Made by a program: the position numbers and the translations under genes
The notes under the pieces: model-generated
The model's database searches: none
What the model saw: the letters and a program-made list of their open reading frames with translations, nothing else
What the model was told of the DNA's origin: nothing
Part shown: positions 11,410-22,899 of the stretch, in pieces
How positions within the stretch are numbered: the stretch's first letter is position 1
Layout of the letters: each line of letters opens with the position of its first letter
Assembly (NCBI GenBank): GCA_033977485.1
Contig: CM066991.1
Span: forward strand, 57,531,350 to 57,595,349
Source: Hydrangea macrophylla
Lineage: Eukaryota > Streptophyta > Magnoliopsida > Cornales > Hydrangeaceae
Direction of reading: 5' to 3'
Length of the DNA: 64,000 nt

Positions 11410-14400
11410 TGAACCTGGTTTCGAGTAGTCGTGGTACCATAGTGGATTTATATATGATAGGAGGATTAGTACTGGATGCTACCGGTGGAGAGTATAAGTG
11501 AAAAGGTTGGAAGTAGGGATTAACCTAAGATGAGGGGTTAAGAACGGGAATGATAGGGTATGCTTTGACTATTTAAAACTCCAGTTGGTAGAAGTTTAAT
11601 TGATGACAGACTTTGGGAGTGGTTGCTTTGACTTGATGGTTATTCATGTATGAATGTAATGATAAATATGACATAGGTTGGAGGAGAAATGGTAGAACCT
11701 CTTTGATGAAGATTAAAGGAATGGAAATGAATAAGAATAGAAATTCCTTGGTGTTGTGAAGTGGGGTGTCAAAGGAAATAGAATGAAGGATGTAAGAATA
11801 TAGGACTTGAGATGAAAGATAAGTGTGAGTGGTTGAAAGTGATAAGAGATTCGGAGAAATCAAATTGATATTGGATAACATAAAGATAAGGGGATCTTGG
11901 TAGGGAATCCTATAGAGAAGTCTTTATTTTAGTGAGTGTAATGTGGATAATCATGAACCATGTGTAGTTCGATGAGTTTTCGATGTTTTCAAGCACTTTT
12001 TGGTGGTTCTCAAATGGTTGGGAAGTAGCCTCAATTGCCTTATGAGTTTAGGAACTGTTAAAGATGTTAAATGGTAGAAAATATGGTCCAAGGGGTACTT
12101 GGACCGGTCAAAAGGGGCAGTTCAACTTGTCGAACACCCCTCCGCCCAAACACTGATTTCGAAAATAGTTTTCGTCGACTTTTACGAAAATGGGCATAAC
12201 TCTTTGTAGAAAATTTGAATTTGTGCGCCATTTTTTGCATTGGAATTAGGACTCAAAGTTCTATCTTTTGATGTAAAATTTAATCATTTTTTCTAAATGA
12301 CCATTTTGCCCTTGGGCTATTTTGTCATAAAAAAGTTCTTTTAAGATGTCTAATCCATTATTTCTTTGCTAATTATCATGTTTCAAATAAAATGAAAGAT
12401 CTTTTAATGATTGTAAAACATCGTTGAGTGTTTGAAGTGACTGGTTGTCAACGGGAGATTGGGGTATGAGAAGTGTTGTGATACTAAACAAAAGCGAATG
12501 TTGAAAGGAAAGAGGAGTAAAGAGAGACTTTGGGTAAGTCAAGTTAGAAGGGTGAAAATATAAATTGGGAAGATGAAGCTTCAAGGAGTAAGTGAGCAGG
12601 AATGGTAGGAGTGTGATGAAGACTTGGTAGTACGTGGAGTACATTACTAGATATAATCGTAGAAAGGTAAAGCGGTTAAAAGACAGTGGTGGATACAATG
12701 GAAAGCTATCATAGTTGTCTTGGATTCCAAAAAGGTTGGAAGATTTTGAGAATGTTGGATTTTATCCCTAAGAAAATTTTAAAATGTTTAAAATATTTTA
12801 AAACCTAACTCTTGTTTAAATGAGAAAAGTGGTATTGAGTAATTGTGATAACGTATCAAGTAGACTTTAGAAGACGAGCATCATGGAAGGGTATGGTATG
12901 CTTAAGTGTTTGGGATACAACAGTGTTTGTCAAACGAATGAGTTCTAAGTAAGCAGATTATGAACATGGAAATTTTAAAGTAAGGGGTTAGTGAATAGTT
13001 GTACACTTGGAGTTAGTAAATTGGAGGTAGTGCCACTAAACGAGTTGACTTAAGTATTGTTCTAAAGGGAACTTGATCTTGGTTTAAGTATTGGAATAAT
13101 CCGAGGTTATAGATGATTTGAACTTTTGAATTATCAGGAACTTGATGAGATCCATAAGGTGTGAAGCACTTGAAGATAATAGTTATGAATGGGTTGACAT
13201 TAGTACTCGGAGTGAGAATGGGTAATCTCAAGTATTGTCACGAAAAGTATGTGAATTGGAAGTCGATAGGGAATTTATCAAACATAGTGGGACTATGGTA
13301 CTTGATTGGGAAGATTAAATTGCTGAGTTGTCTTTAGATGGATACCAGAATAGTATGAATACTTGAGCAATAGGCTTTTTGGGAATAGTGAATTTGAGAT
13401 CAGAATAACAAAGATAAAGGATTAGAGAATCTGAATTGGAGTTAAGTCACGTTGACTAGAGTTATGAAATATTAACTCCTTGAATAAGGTATGAAGCCTT
13501 GAGATGTTGTACAAAGAGTATATTTTCGGTGTATAGGGCTGTCAGAAACTCACTAAGGGTGGAGATACAAGAGTATGATTGGTATAGGTTGTGTAGAGGT
13601 AAAAGTGAATTACCAGAGAGTTATGGAATCATATAACTATGTGATGGTAGCGGACCAGGACTGATAAACTAAAGGATAATGGATAAGTAGAGTATGAGAC
13701 AAGAACATATTACATTGCAGTTGAGATCTCCGACAGAAAAGTAATTGATTCAGGGTATATGTACATTATGAAATGGGATGGACTATAACTGGTCCAAGGA
13801 TAGATAAGTGTCAATGTATGTGTTGAACGTAGGGGCACATTGTGATGAATTCTGAGGCACATGTATAATTGACTAAATAAATTTGGGTTAACAACGTTAT
13901 TCGTTGCGACGGATATTGGGGTAATTGTGTATGAAAGTATTATGCAAAATTTTAAAATAATTTGCTTTGAAAACAAAAATGAGAATACATATTTGACTTT
14001 GTTAAAAGTTTTAAATTGGAGGTGTAAAGTGAAATTTTCCACGTTAATCGACAGTAGTTCGAGTATAAAGTTTGAGAGATAAATGCCAAGTGTGATTAAC
14101 CTCACTGAGAGTTATTCGGGACATTAGGGGTTTGAGGAAGTAGAATGATATGTAATTGCCAATTGAACATCTGAATAGTATCTTACGAGGCATGTATGAT
14201 TGGAAGTAAAAAATACGAGGTTGGTTAAGCCGAAATGGAATTATAAGAATTAGTAAAAGCATAGAGAGCATTAGTGCGACGTATAACCAACTAAGTGATG
14301 GTCATTTGAGTTAATGTTGCCATTCTATATGAATTTCTTAGGAGAAAAAAATTGGAATTTGATAAAGAAGGTGAGATATTGAAACATGTTATCATTCTAC

Positions 14401-15011
14401 AAGTATTTCGTGATTAGCATGATAAGAGATTGATTCCATGGTATATGAAATAGTTGGTTGAGGCATTGGCTTATCGGCAGAGTATGTATACACACTAGTA
14501 CTTAGCTTTGGTTCACTTTGAGATGAAGAATCTTGTATGGTTATTAACCAGTTCAGATGAGTTGGAAATAGCCTTTGAGTCGAAAAAAAATATGGGTGGA
14601 ATTGAGATGAGTTATTTCCCTTATTTTGGGGTATTGTGATGAAACTTTTGAGTTTCGAAAAAGATATATGGCAAGTACAATGAAAGTATATGGGGGTTGA
14701 GATTGTGACACTGTGATGTGCTTAATGTCAGGTTCGACTATTGAGTCTGTTCTACTTACGTATAGATGTTCTTATTTATTGAGATGTTTCGATTTGTTGT
14801 TAGTATTGAATGTGAATCTTCAATCAGATCAAGATGGGGGAGGGGGGATCCAAGGATTTATTTTCCTTAAGAGCCTGAGGATTTATTTTCCTCGTTAGAT
14901 TGTAATATCTCAGTGCAGATGTGTAGTTTGTAACGAGACAAACATTGGAAGTGCTTATGAGAAGTTGTGATTTGGTGAGATGATATAAGTTTGGGGACAA
15001 ACTTCCTTTTT

Positions 15012-15023
15012 GGAGGGGAGAGC
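15012..15023 (+). other. Polypurine tract of the old gypsy-like element
   Basis: GGAGGGGAGAGC immediately before the LTR start at 15024. Confidence 0.65.
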
Positions 15024-17175
15024 TGTTACTCACATCTAGGAAAATGAAGATGTTTTAAAATGCAAAATCAATTTTTTGAGATTATCAATGTTATTTGATA
15101 ATTCTGAAAGTGGTTGACTGTAGTCAACGGAAGGTGTCATGTGAGGACACGACAATCTAACATTCGATGAGGCATTGACATGATTAAATGACATTTATGT
15201 GGATTAAATATTATTTGAATTATCTGGTCTATGTGAATAGTGAATATACCTGTGTTGTGTACTTTTTCGGAAGTTGGATCTTGTTAAAGATCATTTTGAA
15301 TGAATTAGAGTTAACCCATGTAATACGTTACATAAAAGGTAGGTTGTCTAGAAATTCCATGAAAATAGTTTTTGGAATGTAATTATGGCGACAAATGGAA
15401 CCTAGATGAAAACTTACATAATTTATAGTGTTAACTCGTGAAACAATGAATTAGACGTGTAAGACGTTTCGAGGGATAATTAGAAGTTTTGAGAACTTGC
15501 GGGGTAAGCACAATTTCTAAAAATGTTGCCTGTAAATAGTAAGTCCAATATATTTTTTCCATAAATATCAAAACAACAACTTTGGAACCTAAAGAGAGAT
15601 AAGGGAGATTTAGTCCTCAGCTGGGCTTTGCGACGCTGATCAACGACCTTTCATCCGTCAGTTTTTTTACCAAATTTCATATTTGAACTCCTCAAGGCAA
15701 GGGCTTCATTTTGATACCACTTAGGCCTTGTTTGGCTAAGTTTTATATAAAATCTAATTTCTAGAAATTTGGGGAAAACCAGGTAAAACTTGTAGGAATC
15801 GCGTATAAACTAAGATCCGACGTTTATTCAAGCCTCTAGTTGATCCTTCAAAGTTAGAGAGAAATTGCACGAGATATGAATTCTAAGCCAATGAATTGTA
15901 GGGAATTACATGTTGTAGATATCCGATTTGATATTTTGGATCCGAGTGAAATTTATGTATTAATTAGGCCTGTTAATTATACACGTGAAACTACGATAAA
16001 AGCACGTATAACTGTTTATGTGAGCATATTATGTGTCTACTTGGGTCAAAGGGGGGTTTGGTGCAATTCCATCCAGAGTAAGCTCCTCGAAGTTTGAGGA
16101 TTGTAACATTGATTGTGTGGTGTCTGGTATGGAGGAAGGCCCTACCAGGACACGGTACCTAGTATGGAGGAAGGCCCAACCAGTGTACGGGTGCGTGGAA
16201 GAGGTGTGCATTCCATGGCACCGGTCTCATTTACTGGTTGGAAGCCTACCACTCACCATAGAGACTATTTTGATGCGTTTTTGATATTTTAAAGCATGAA
16301 TTGTCATATAAGCATATGATAGAATTGTGCACTCAGCATATAGCTGAGTAATAGAGATTTACTCCATTACAGGTATGAAGAAAGGCAAGAAGTAGCGTGA
16401 GGTATGAGGTCGTGGGACGACGGGAATCATCCTTGCTTATATTTTTTTTTCTATTCCAAATGTTGTAATTTTGGGTAGTTCGAATTAAGTTTTTACCTGA
16501 AAACTTTGTAATGGATTAGTAAGGTTGTAATGTGTTGTAAAACTTCTTTTTGTTATGATTGGAATGAACCCAATCTCATGGATTCATGGTTTAATGCTTA
16601 ACTCGTCAAATTCGTATGCTTGGAGAAATGTTGATAGAGTTTCGTAAATTGATCAAAACAAGTCCTAACTTGTTTCAATTCAGTTTCTTTCCAATGTTTG
16701 ACAAGGATTATGTGTGTTCTTGAAACCTTGATATCACTTGTGAAGGTTGGATTAATGTAAGGGTGTTTGGAGTATTAGAATTGGTGGAGGTTGTTTGCCC
16801 TTAGGCAAAATTCTGCTGCTATGGAGGAATTCTGTTATAGGGACATTCGATCGGTCGAAGGGAGTCGTTCGGCTGATCGAAATACCCCCTGCATGAAATC
16901 TATTTCTACCTCTTTCGAAAATTATTTAAATATTTTGGTTGGTTCTCAGGGTACCTTTGGGACCCCTTTAATATAAATTCATTCGGATCGAAATATAATA
17001 ACGTTTTCAATTTTATACGGATTTTACAACTCGAAAGATATCGTTTCCAAAAGTTTTAAATACTCAAGGTTGTTTTAAAGTTCTTTTCCGCTGCACATAG
17101 TTATTTAATGAATGGATGACCCTTGGTGGCATGCCACGTGTCCTATTTCCACACATAGTGGGATGGGTCATGACA
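15024..17175 (+). repeat. 3' LTR of the old gypsy-like element
   Basis: Starts TGTTACTCAC and ends TCATGACA, with TGT...ACA termini. It is preceded by a polypurine tract and followed by AATAT. It contains a short tandem duplication of TAGTATGGAGGAAGGCCC-like units at 16124-16175. No partner LTR is visible, so the boundaries rest on terminal motifs alone. Confidence 0.55.
16846..16933 (+). promoter_or_regulatory. Candidate LTR promoter with TCGATCGGTCGA-type motifs
   Basis: TTCGATCGGTCGAA and GGCTGATCGAA (16847-16881) lie about 40 bp upstream of a TATA-like ATTATTTAAATA (16921-16932). The layout is the same as in the other LTRs here, but the TATA match is weaker. Confidence 0.35.
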
Positions 17176-17911
17176 AATATGAACTATTTAGCTATTTAAA
17201 TGTTGATGTATGCCTTCAATATGCGATATTGTTGATTTAAGAGATAATGCGACATTGTAACTAGATGAACTATTACCTACTACATGTTGATATTACTGAA
17301 CTGGATAGTAGACAGAACATGTCTAAATTTTAATAACCAGATAAAGTGTAGAGATGATAAATATAGAGCATGTGGTACTTCTTGTATATAGAGCATGAGC
17401 ATTTCACGACATTTGGTCAGCGTGCATGGGAGAGTGGTACGAAGGGATAAGAGAATATGATGAAAAATAGGATGGATATGTGTCTATGTGGAATATGATA
17501 TATGTGTACTTTGGATTCATGGGATCAGTGCCTGACGAGCCAGGTAGACATGGGATGGTTAGAGTTCCTAGTGCGCTTCTCGCTGTTAAAGACGTCTAGT
17601 AATGCGTATGCACTGTTGAAGACGTCCAGTGTACCATAGACGATTACATTTGGCTAGTGCCCTAATGTATTATCACCGTGTAGACAAACCAGTGAGGATA
17701 TACACATCATAGAAGACGTCCGATGTGCCACTTCCATCGTTTACAAATAAGATGTATCGTGTAGACGACCGGTAACCTATCACGGGATGTGACGTAGGGC
17801 ACTACCGGGTAAGCAACCAGTGTGGCCTACTGGTATTATGGTATCGACGTACCGATACGAATTTGTATTATTGTTTCAACGTATGGATACAAATTTGTAT
17901 TACTGTATTGA
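17176..17911. other. Unassigned repeat-like sequence
   Basis: No coding signal. It contains dispersed AAGACGTCYAGT units (17588, 17618, 17713) and CGTGTAGAC phrases (17677, 17759). This resembles the variable repeat-rich middle part of gypsy LTRs such as the one at 29705-29935, so it is probably a fragment of another LTR. Confidence 0.4.
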
Positions 17912-18100
17912 TGTAGCACCTGAATTTTCTTACCTATTTTCCAAATTTTTTGTATTTCTTTCTGTAATACTCTCTGTTATATAATATAAGATCGTCTTTC
18001 CGACTTTCTTTATGATCCTGATTATTTTTATGGTTGTTTTTTGTTTATTTTTACTTGCATGCTAGACCCTTGGGAAAGCTTTGTTGGAAAAGCTAACCCA

Positions 18101-18200
18101 AGCTCTCGAAACCTTGGAGCGCTCGAACCCCGAGTGCTCGCGCCATTTATTAAGTAAAATGACTATTTTCCCCCTAAGCTTCCAAAATTCTATATATACC
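18101..18200 (+). promoter_or_regulatory. LTR X core promoter: TATA box with upstream GAGCGCTCG motifs
   Basis: The motifs GCTCTCGAA, GGAGCGCTCGAA and CGAGTGCTCGCG (18101-18144) lie about 50 bp upstream of a strong TATA box, CTATATATACC (18190-18200). Confidence 0.6.
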
Positions 18201-18243
18201 CGTCTATTTTTGTATTTTTCCTGAGTTTAGAGAACCAAAGTCC

Positions 18244-18250
<7 letters not shown>

Positions 18251-18296
<46 letters not shown>
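18251..18296 (+). repeat. (AG)23 microsatellite
   Basis: A perfect dinucleotide run about 50 bp downstream of the LTR X TATA box, within the presumed transcribed leader. Confidence 0.95.
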
Positions 18297-18301
<5 letters not shown>

Positions 18302-18364
18302 TGAGGGAGAGTTCATTTGCTTTCTTCAGCATTCATCCACATATATCCATGCTTGAATCCAAAT

Positions 18365-18389
18365 ACACACACACACACACACACACACA
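18365..18389 (+). repeat. (AC)12 microsatellite
   Basis: A perfect AC run in the LTR X leader. Confidence 0.9.
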
Positions 18390-19085
18390 TCCTCCTTGTT
18401 GCTGAGATTTCATGAAGATCTTGAAGAGGAAGTTCAGAAGTTAGTTATTTACATGATATAGTCTTAAGAAGAAGGATTTAAGCTCTACTTCTCAAATTTC
18501 AAGTTCTTTCTCAACAATTTCCATATTTATCATCTTCTAAGTATTTGTGAGTATAACGTCTCACTTAGATACCTTTAGGGTCAGTCCTAAAATGAATTTA
18601 CTTACTTGCATGTGATCCATATGGAATTGTAGCTCTTATATATGGAATGAAAACATGATCAAGTGCTTTTCCAATGAATTAGTAGTTATTATGATCATCC
18701 AAACATGTCTTAAGCCTATATGAGTATCAATTCATAATTAGATGCTTATAGAATCAGTTTTTATAATGTTTTTATGTACATGCACGAAGATCTAACTTAG
18801 TTTTCATACATGCATGTGACTTTAGCTTAGGATCTATTTTCTGCAAATCCCGAGCGCTCGCGCCAGGTGGGAGCACTTGAGCTCCTTGAGTGCTGAGTGT
18901 ACTAGTTTTGCTATGAACTCTGTCTTGTCATGTTTTGATTCATAAATTTTTGATATACATAAATGATGTTTTCATGTTTAGATTGTGCATGTCCACTTAT
19001 TCACACATGCACCTAAGTTACTTGATGAACCATTGATCCCTGCTGAAGATTTACATTTTATGTATGTGTTTTGGTAGGTATAAAT

Positions 19086-21930
19086 TGTAATGTTTCAGAA
19101 TTTTAATAAGGGTAATTGGGTAATTTTGCATGTTCTGTGTGGACTGGTATTTTAATTTACTGTATTTAAAATTTTTCAGAGCATGATTAAATTATTTTAT
19201 TTTGTCTTTCATATGCTTTAGAAATTAATTTCTGTACCCGTGGATGTGTTCATTAAATTTTGGGGTTACACGTTGGGTCAGACTGTCCGTTTGGGTATCA
19301 AAACATTCAGTATTGACCAAATAAGTGATGTGGGTCCCACCCCACACCACTATAGCAGGCCACCCCTCCTCCCCATTTCATTTTAACGTTAGTTTTAGGA
19401 TTAGAAGCATTCATCTTCATCTCTTCTTCTCTATACACTTCAAGAGCCATGTAAATTCAAAGTTCTTCTTCTTCCTTGGGTTTCCTTCTACAAGATTACT
19501 AGGAGAGGTCAAGATCATCATTCTCCATCATCTCTAACCTTCCTAGAGCTTGAAATTGTCATTTGGTAAGCATTCTAGCAAACCCCCAATTTCTAGGGTT
19601 TATATAGATTTCAAAATTTTGGTTAGTATTGATCATCTCCTTCTTTGTATAGCTTCTTGGGAGTATTTAGAAGATATCCTAACAATCCTAACCATATTCC
19701 TTGAAGGATTCTTAGTGTGGGTAAGTTTTCCAATCTCTAACACCTAGGGTTTTTGCTAGTTTTGTGATATCTATCCTAACCTTGGGTTATTCTTGCTTAG
19801 AGTGGTATTCTTGGAGCTTCCTTAATATCCCAGCAACCTCATTGAAGTTATTTTGGGATTGCCTAGCTCTCTTGAGTTGCCTTTGAATTTCATGGAAGCT
19901 AAGCTTTGAGGTAGATTCTTGTTGTTTCATTTCCATATGATATTTATGATTAAAATGTAATGGGTAACCTTTATGTGCAAACTTAGACACATGTTTAGGT
20001 CTTTTTCCCAAATTTAAAAAATTAGGGCATTTAGCCCCTTTGTGATTTGAATGTGTTAATTGCCAAATTTGTGATTGTGTGTTGATTAGATGTGATTAGG
20101 ATGCTCCTTTTTGTGTGGAAGCATGTTAGGACGTTAGTTAATAATTGTTATAACATATTGGTTGGGCACTTGGAACTTTGTTCCATTATGTTGTCTATGT
20201 AAATTGTTGAGAAATGCCACGAATATGTTATCGATCATATTGTCATCGCATTCATTGAGCATTGAGGCCAAATCGGCAAGCATAACATTTGCACGACATT
20301 CAAAAAGATTTGTTTTGCAAAAGAGAAAAACCCCATGTGCGGGTGTTTGATTTGAAAGTGACAAAATCCGGATATGGGTTGTGATGTGAGACAAGGAGAA
20401 TGACCTTAAGAAACATTCAAACTCCAACTATGGGTTGGTATGCTACACTCCTTGTGTGGGTGGCTCATAGTCCGGTGATGAGAGGAGTGCACATTTCATG
20501 CATAGCCTTGTGGCTCAATCTCATTTCATTGACGCCGTGGTGGCGAGCATTGCACCTCATTGCATTTTAATCATGGGTAGCATATAGACTTGTTACAATA
20601 TGATCTACTAAGCCGTCGTGCTTAGAGAATCTAGTCTCACCCTTTTTCAGGTGATTTCAATAAGGGCAAAAAAGGCACATGTGACCGACGCATAGACGTT
20701 GGTGTATTTTGTTCTATTCTGAAAACTCGTGTCTACATATGTAAATGGATAGTTCCCATGTAAATTTTAGTCTTTGAGAAGTTTATAATAGTTAGAGCTC
20801 TTCAAGAAAATTGTTGTATTACTTTTATTAAACTTCTAAAGTTTGGAATCCATAATTTTGTCATCGGAAGGTCTTGTTGTAAGTTTGATGGACAAGTGTT
20901 AGTCCTTTTATTTATGTTATGTAACTATGTTTCCGAGACCGTAGCATTTCTTCTAAAGTTTTATGTATATGTGTGGATTTGAGTCCTTGTCGGATTCGTT
21001 TATGATTTGTTTCGTCCTTGCCGGACTCATTATATTTGTATGAAATCCTTGCCGGATTTGTCCATTTTGTTTTTAAAGAAAATGTTCAAAAATCTCTCCC
21101 ATTCTCTTTCTCTCCTCTTCCCTCTTTGATCTCTTTCCTTTTTCAAATATTCTCTCCTTTTACTTATGTTGGAATTATGTATATATATATACTTTAAAAA
21201 TGTTTCCGAATGTGAAAATACACATGTGTGTGTGCTTAGAATACATTCCCTCTATATCTCTCCCTATCTCTCCCTATATCTCTCTCCCAATCTCTCTCCC
21301 TCCCATTCTTCCTCTCCTTATCTCTTTCACTTCTCGTTTTCAATAAATTTCGAGTACATGAAGTTCCGTTTGGTCTAAGCACGTGTTATATGTCATTTAG
21401 GACTTGTTTAGTCATGTATTGAGGTTTAAAATCGAGAATTTAGCAAAGTTGGGAAGGTTTCGAAAAGCTGTCACAATGCTGTCAAAAGCTGCTGTCAAAA
21501 AAAAAAAACTGCTACTGTTTTTTTTGTTTTCTGCCCAAACGGTGAAGATTTGGAAAAAATGTCATTAGACGAAAGTTGTGCAGAATCGAATTTTACATGG
21601 ACCAGCGCGGACAGAATGTAAAAATTTTAAAGACATAGTCACTTACAGATGTTTTAAAATTCAGCATTATCCAAAAATGGTCCTTTATCAATTTTTTTGT
21701 ATTCCTTGAACTAGTGCTTGTTCGGATAGCCTTTTTATTAATATTTCAAATGCTTTTACCTTTATTTGACTCGTTGATATGTAAGTCCATTTGGGCTTAT
21801 GTGTTTGTAAGTCATCCTTGTAGGAATCCCCGTGGGATCCTAATGTCGCTTCCGCATTTTGTGATTGTATTTTAATTCCTTTCTCTCTATCTTTTCTCTT
21901 TCCTCGCGCTTCGGTTTCCGGGGCGTGACA
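19086..21930 (+). repeat. 5' LTR of Tekay-like element 2
   Basis: TGTAATGTTTC ... GGGGCGTGACA, 2845 bp, near-identical to 26526-29371. It contains repeated TCCTTGCCGGA phrases (about 20984-21060) and a pyrimidine tract (about 21093-21325). Confidence 0.95.
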
Positions 21931-21946
21931 GATTGGTATCAGAGCT
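21931..21946 (+). other. Primer binding site, tRNA-iMet type
   Basis: TGGTATCAGAGC at 21934-21945, three bases after the LTR. Same context as in element 1. Confidence 0.9.
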
Positions 21947-22899
21947 AACCGGGTTTGTATACCTAGGGGCTATGGGTGTTTTCTTTGGGCTTATTGCATT
22001 TCCGTACGTTTATGTTTCTTTCTGCCTATGTTTACGTTTTAGTTCATTCATCATTTTCTTTACATGTCGAGGTGTTGTAATGTCGAGTGGGCATGCGTAT
22101 ATGTTGAGTGCCTTCAGGACTTACGTGGTTACATGTTCAAAGGTTCACATGTTTCTTTCCTTTGGTAATCGATGTGCTGTGTGCTTTCATGTTAAAGAGT
22201 TATATGTTTGATGTGCTATGTGTTGCATTTGTCATAATATGAATTAACTCATGCTTGAATTAGACGCTTACTTGAATGTTCGATCTAATTCTTTGATAGT
22301 TGTTTCTTTTACCTAGCTATGTCGTCGTTTGCTTTAAGCATGTGAGTATGATGTGAGTTCATTTTTACTTTCTTTAAGTTTTGATATGTTGCGATACCAC
22401 ATGGGCATGCGTATATATATCTTCGGGATTGTGAGACGACATGTTCAATGTTTACATGTTCATGTTCTATGTGCTTTCATGGTCATAATATATGTTGATG
22501 ATCATATTTCTATGTTGAAAGGCCTACAGGATTATGATAGTAAACATGTTTTACGTACTATAAGATTACATGTTAAAATGTTTACATGTCCTAGGGACTA
22601 TGCAAGTTACATGTTAAGTGCATACATGTTTGTACCATACGTTAATGTGAACAAGTTCTATATTCTTTATGCATATATTTATATGTTAAGGATTTACATG
22701 TTTGATGATGAATGCTTCCATGCGCTACGTGTATTATGTGTTTACATGTGAAGCACACACGTTCTAAGTGATTCTACATTAGTCATTTTATAATTTGATT
22801 AATGTTGCATGGATTAAAAGTATAGATGTATAAGCGTATGCTATTATTCGTTTGGGTGAATCGTTAAGGATGACCTTTGGATCACCGTGACTTCTGAGT

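Larger units (their letters stand above)
10847..17175 (+). mobile_element. Old gypsy-like element, non-coding body plus 3' LTR
   Basis: Defined from its right end: a polypurine tract (15012-15023) followed by a 2152-bp LTR-like sequence beginning TGTTACTCAC and ending GGGTCATGACA. The stretch before the tract, GGGGACAAACTTCC, resembles the conserved 3' end of chromovirus internal regions. The 4.2 kb body (10847-15011) has no pol or gag motif I can recognise. It is rich in A and G and poor in C on the plus strand, and holds a hairpin array at 11135-11409. No matching 5' LTR is in the window. It may be a large non-autonomous (LARD-like) element or a decayed autonomous one. Confidence 0.5.

Noticed and set aside
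19325..20427. Small ORFs in the LTRs of element 2, repeated at 26765-27868
   Set aside because: Identical because the LTRs are identical. No domain, and LTRs of this lineage do not encode proteins.
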